Source: Bacillota bacterium (GTDB taxonomy: Bacteria > Bacillota > Sulfobacillia > JAMCWA01). From it: DNA of 64,000 nt. Positions 62,595 to 64,000 of the stretch are shown one piece after another; position 1 is the stretch's first letter, and each line of letters starts with the position of its first letter. The notes below the pieces were generated by a model. That model made no database searches, was not told the origin of the DNA, and saw nothing but the letters and a program-made list of their open reading frames with translations. The stretch lies in the NCBI GenBank assembly GCA_023475165.1, contig JAMCWA010000095.1, positions 1 to 64,000 on the forward strand, given 5' to 3'. The position numbers and the translations under genes are program-made.

Positions 62595-62622
62595 AGCTGG
62601 GGGTTTTTCAGCGGTCTCCTAG
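62595..62622. repeat. Family 1 element, right end only
   Basis: AGCTGGGGGTTTTTCAGCGG then TCTCCTAG is a right end in the alaS leader. Confidence 0.7.
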
Positions 62623-62640
62623 CCCCACTTGCGGGGCTAG
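62619..62640 (+). terminator. Leader hairpin before alaS
   Basis: CTAGCCCC (62619-62626) pairs perfectly with GGGGCTAG (62633-62640) over the loop ACTTGC, followed by TATTCTTAT. It may be a weak attenuator. It shares its first bases with the family 1 end. No T-box motif is present. Confidence 0.45.
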
Positions 62641-62689
62641 TATTCTTATACGGCGCGGCGGAGACCCCTGGACCTGGGAGGTAAGGGCC

Positions 62690-64000
62690 TTGAAGGCTAG
62701 CGAGATCAGAAGAACCTTTCTGGATTTTTTTGCCGAGAAGGGGCATACGATAGTCCCCAGTTCTTCCCTGGTACCACATGGAGATCCCACCTTGCTTTTC
62801 ACCAATGCTGGGATGGTCCAGTTCAAAGACGTGTTTTTGGGCCGGGAGAGCCGCTCTTATCGGCGAGCCACTACCTCCCAGAAGTGTGTCCGGGCGGGTG
62901 GTAAACATAACGACTTAGATAGCGTCGGCCGCACGGCGCGCCATCATACCTTTTTTGAAATGTTGGGCAATTTCTCTTTTGGCGATTACTTCAAGAAAGA
63001 CGCCATCGCCTTGGCCTGGGAGCTCTTGACGGAGAGGCTTAAGCTGCCCCGGGAAAGGCTTTGGATAACCATTTACCAGGATGATGACGAGGCCTTTGGT
63101 CTGTGGCAAGGAATGGCTGGGGTACCCGCCGAAAGGATAGTTCGCCTGGGAGAGAAGGATAATTTCTGGTCTATGGGGGATACCGGACCCTGCGGTCCTT
63201 GCAGTGAGGTTCATTATGACCGCGGGGAAGAGTTCAGTTGCGGCCCGAACTGTGGGATCGGTCAGTGCGAATGTGACCGCTGGCTGGAGATCTGGAATTT
63301 GGTTTTCATGCAGTATAACCGGGATGAAAGGGGCCAACTCACCCCGTTACCACGGCCCAGTATCGATACGGGCATGGGCCTGGAAAGAATTGCCTCCGTT
63401 TTGCAGGGGGTCAATAGCAATTATGACACGGATCTTTTGAGACCCCTCCTGACCTTTGTGGAGGAGCGAACCGGTCAGCGGTATTTCTCCGACCAAAGAG
63501 GTTTCCCCTTCCGGGTCATCGCCGATCACGCTCGTTCCTGCACCTTCCTGGTGAGTGATGGGGTTCTTCCCTCTAACGAGGGACGCGGCTATGTCCTGAG
63601 GCGAATTCTGCGACGCGCCCTGCGTCTGGCCAGGAACCTCGGAATAAACCGCCCTTTCATCCATGAACTTGTGCCGGTTATAGCCGAGATCATGGCAGAT
63701 GCCTACCCGGAGATCGGGGCCAGATCAGGGCATTTGGCCCAGGTCATTAGGCAGGAGGAGGAAAGGTTCCTTTCTACCCTGGCGGAGGCCTCCCGGGTGG
63801 CGCAGGAGATGGTGGACAAAGTGAGAGCCACTGGCGGTACCGTCATCCCAGGAGAGGATGCCTTTCAGTTGTATGATACCTACGGGTTTCCTCTGGACTT
63901 GACCGAAGATTTGGCGGCGGAAAATGATCTGACTGTCGATAAGACCGGCTTTGCGAGGGCCATGGAAGAACAAAGGGAGAGAGCACGGGGGGCGCGGCAG
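62690..64000 (+). CDS. alaS: Alanyl-tRNA synthetase, 5' part
   Basis: The frame starts at TTG 62690, 8 bases after GGGAGG, and stays open to the window edge (437 codons). The catalytic domain shows [51 protein letters not shown] and [18 protein letters not shown], and part of the tRNA recognition domain follows ([16 protein letters not shown]). The editing and C-terminal domains are outside. The mnmA-to-alaS order is typical of Clostridia. Confidence 0.95.
   Translation, partial: MKASEIRRTFLDFFAEKGHTIVPSSSLVPHGDPTLLFTNAGMVQFKDVFLGRESRSYRRATTSQKCVRAGGKHNDLDSVGRTARHHTFFEMLGNFSFGDYFKKDAIALAWELLTERLKLPRERLWITIYQDDDEAFGLWQGMAGVPAERIVRLGEKDNFWSMGDTGPCGPCSEVHYDRGEEFSCGPNCGIGQCECDRWLEIWNLVFMQYNRDERGQLTPLPRPSIDTGMGLERIASVLQGVNSNYDTDLLRPLLTFVEERTGQRYFSDQRGFPFRVIADHARSCTFLVSDGVLPSNEGRGYVLRRILRRALRLARNLGINRPFIHELVPVIAEIMADAYPEIGARSGHLAQVIRQEEERFLSTLAEASRVAQEMVDKVRATGGTVIPGEDAFQLYDTYGFPLDLTEDLAAENDLTVDKTGFARAMEEQRERARGARQ

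Noticed and set aside
23280..62622. A CRISPR array
   Set aside because: The repeats are long, dispersed and differ in orientation; there are no regularly spaced short repeats and no cas genes.
1..64000. tRNA or rRNA genes, transposase genes, prophage genes
   Set aside because: Reading through all gaps showed no cloverleaf-like sequence, no rRNA and no transposase, integrase or phage protein. Repeats alone do not establish an autonomous mobile element here.

Overview
The window is 64 kb of high-GC, gene-dense bacterial DNA. Gene content and order suggest an anaerobic, probably thermophilic Firmicute of the Clostridia (Moorella / Desulfotomaculum-like lineage): secD-secF, ribD-ribE-ribBA-ribH, recJ-apt-relA-dtd-MBL-hisS-aspS followed by a 6S-like RNA, rarA-iscR-iscS-iscU-mnmA-alaS, and a complete HdrABC-MvhADG set with its own Hyp maturation genes. 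No rRNA or tRNA gene was seen, so this placement is inferred from gene order and protein style. TTG and GTG starts behind strong Shine-Dalgarno sites are common.

Layout. 1-11 kb: end of an HD-type protein, SecDF, riboflavin synthesis, a DUF456 membrane protein, and a MoxR/ChlI-type ATPase with a VWA partner. 11-23 kb: LapA-like protein, long RecJ, Apt, bifunctional Rel, Dtd, metallo-hydrolase, HisRS, AspRS, candidate 6S RNA. 23-26 kb: BlaI-type repressor, CcdA, TlpA-like thioredoxin, thioredoxin. 27-41 kb: hdrCBA-mvhDGA, a hydrogenase maturation protease and hypABFCDE, all on the + strand. 41-51.5 kb: a convergent minus-strand catabolic cluster (TctCBA transporter, TIM-barrel isomerase, DUF2148 Fe-S protein, zinc alcohol dehydrogenase, class II aldolase, Tm-1-like UPF0261 protein, creatininase-family amidase, LacI regulator). 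52-64 kb: threonine aldolase, LysW-like peptide, RarA, IscR, CbiZ, IscS, IscU, MnmA, small proteins, an AI-2E family permease and the 5' part of alaS, which runs off the end.

How the genes work together. Hdr/Mvh would couple H2 oxidation to ferredoxin and disulfide (or other acceptor) reduction by flavin-based bifurcation. The protease and Hyp proteins would build its NiFe centre, and Isc proteins supply Fe-S clusters. The minus-strand cluster looks like uptake and oxidation or cleavage of an unidentified organic or sugar acid under LacI control.

The most unusual feature is not a protein. About 20 full or partial copies of one dispersed inverted-terminal-repeat element (called family 1 here) lie mainly at gene ends, and often supply the stop codon or last residues of the gene. 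A second GC-rich family (family 2) occupies several other gaps. Both look like non-autonomous, MITE/REP-like elements; no transposase is present in the window.
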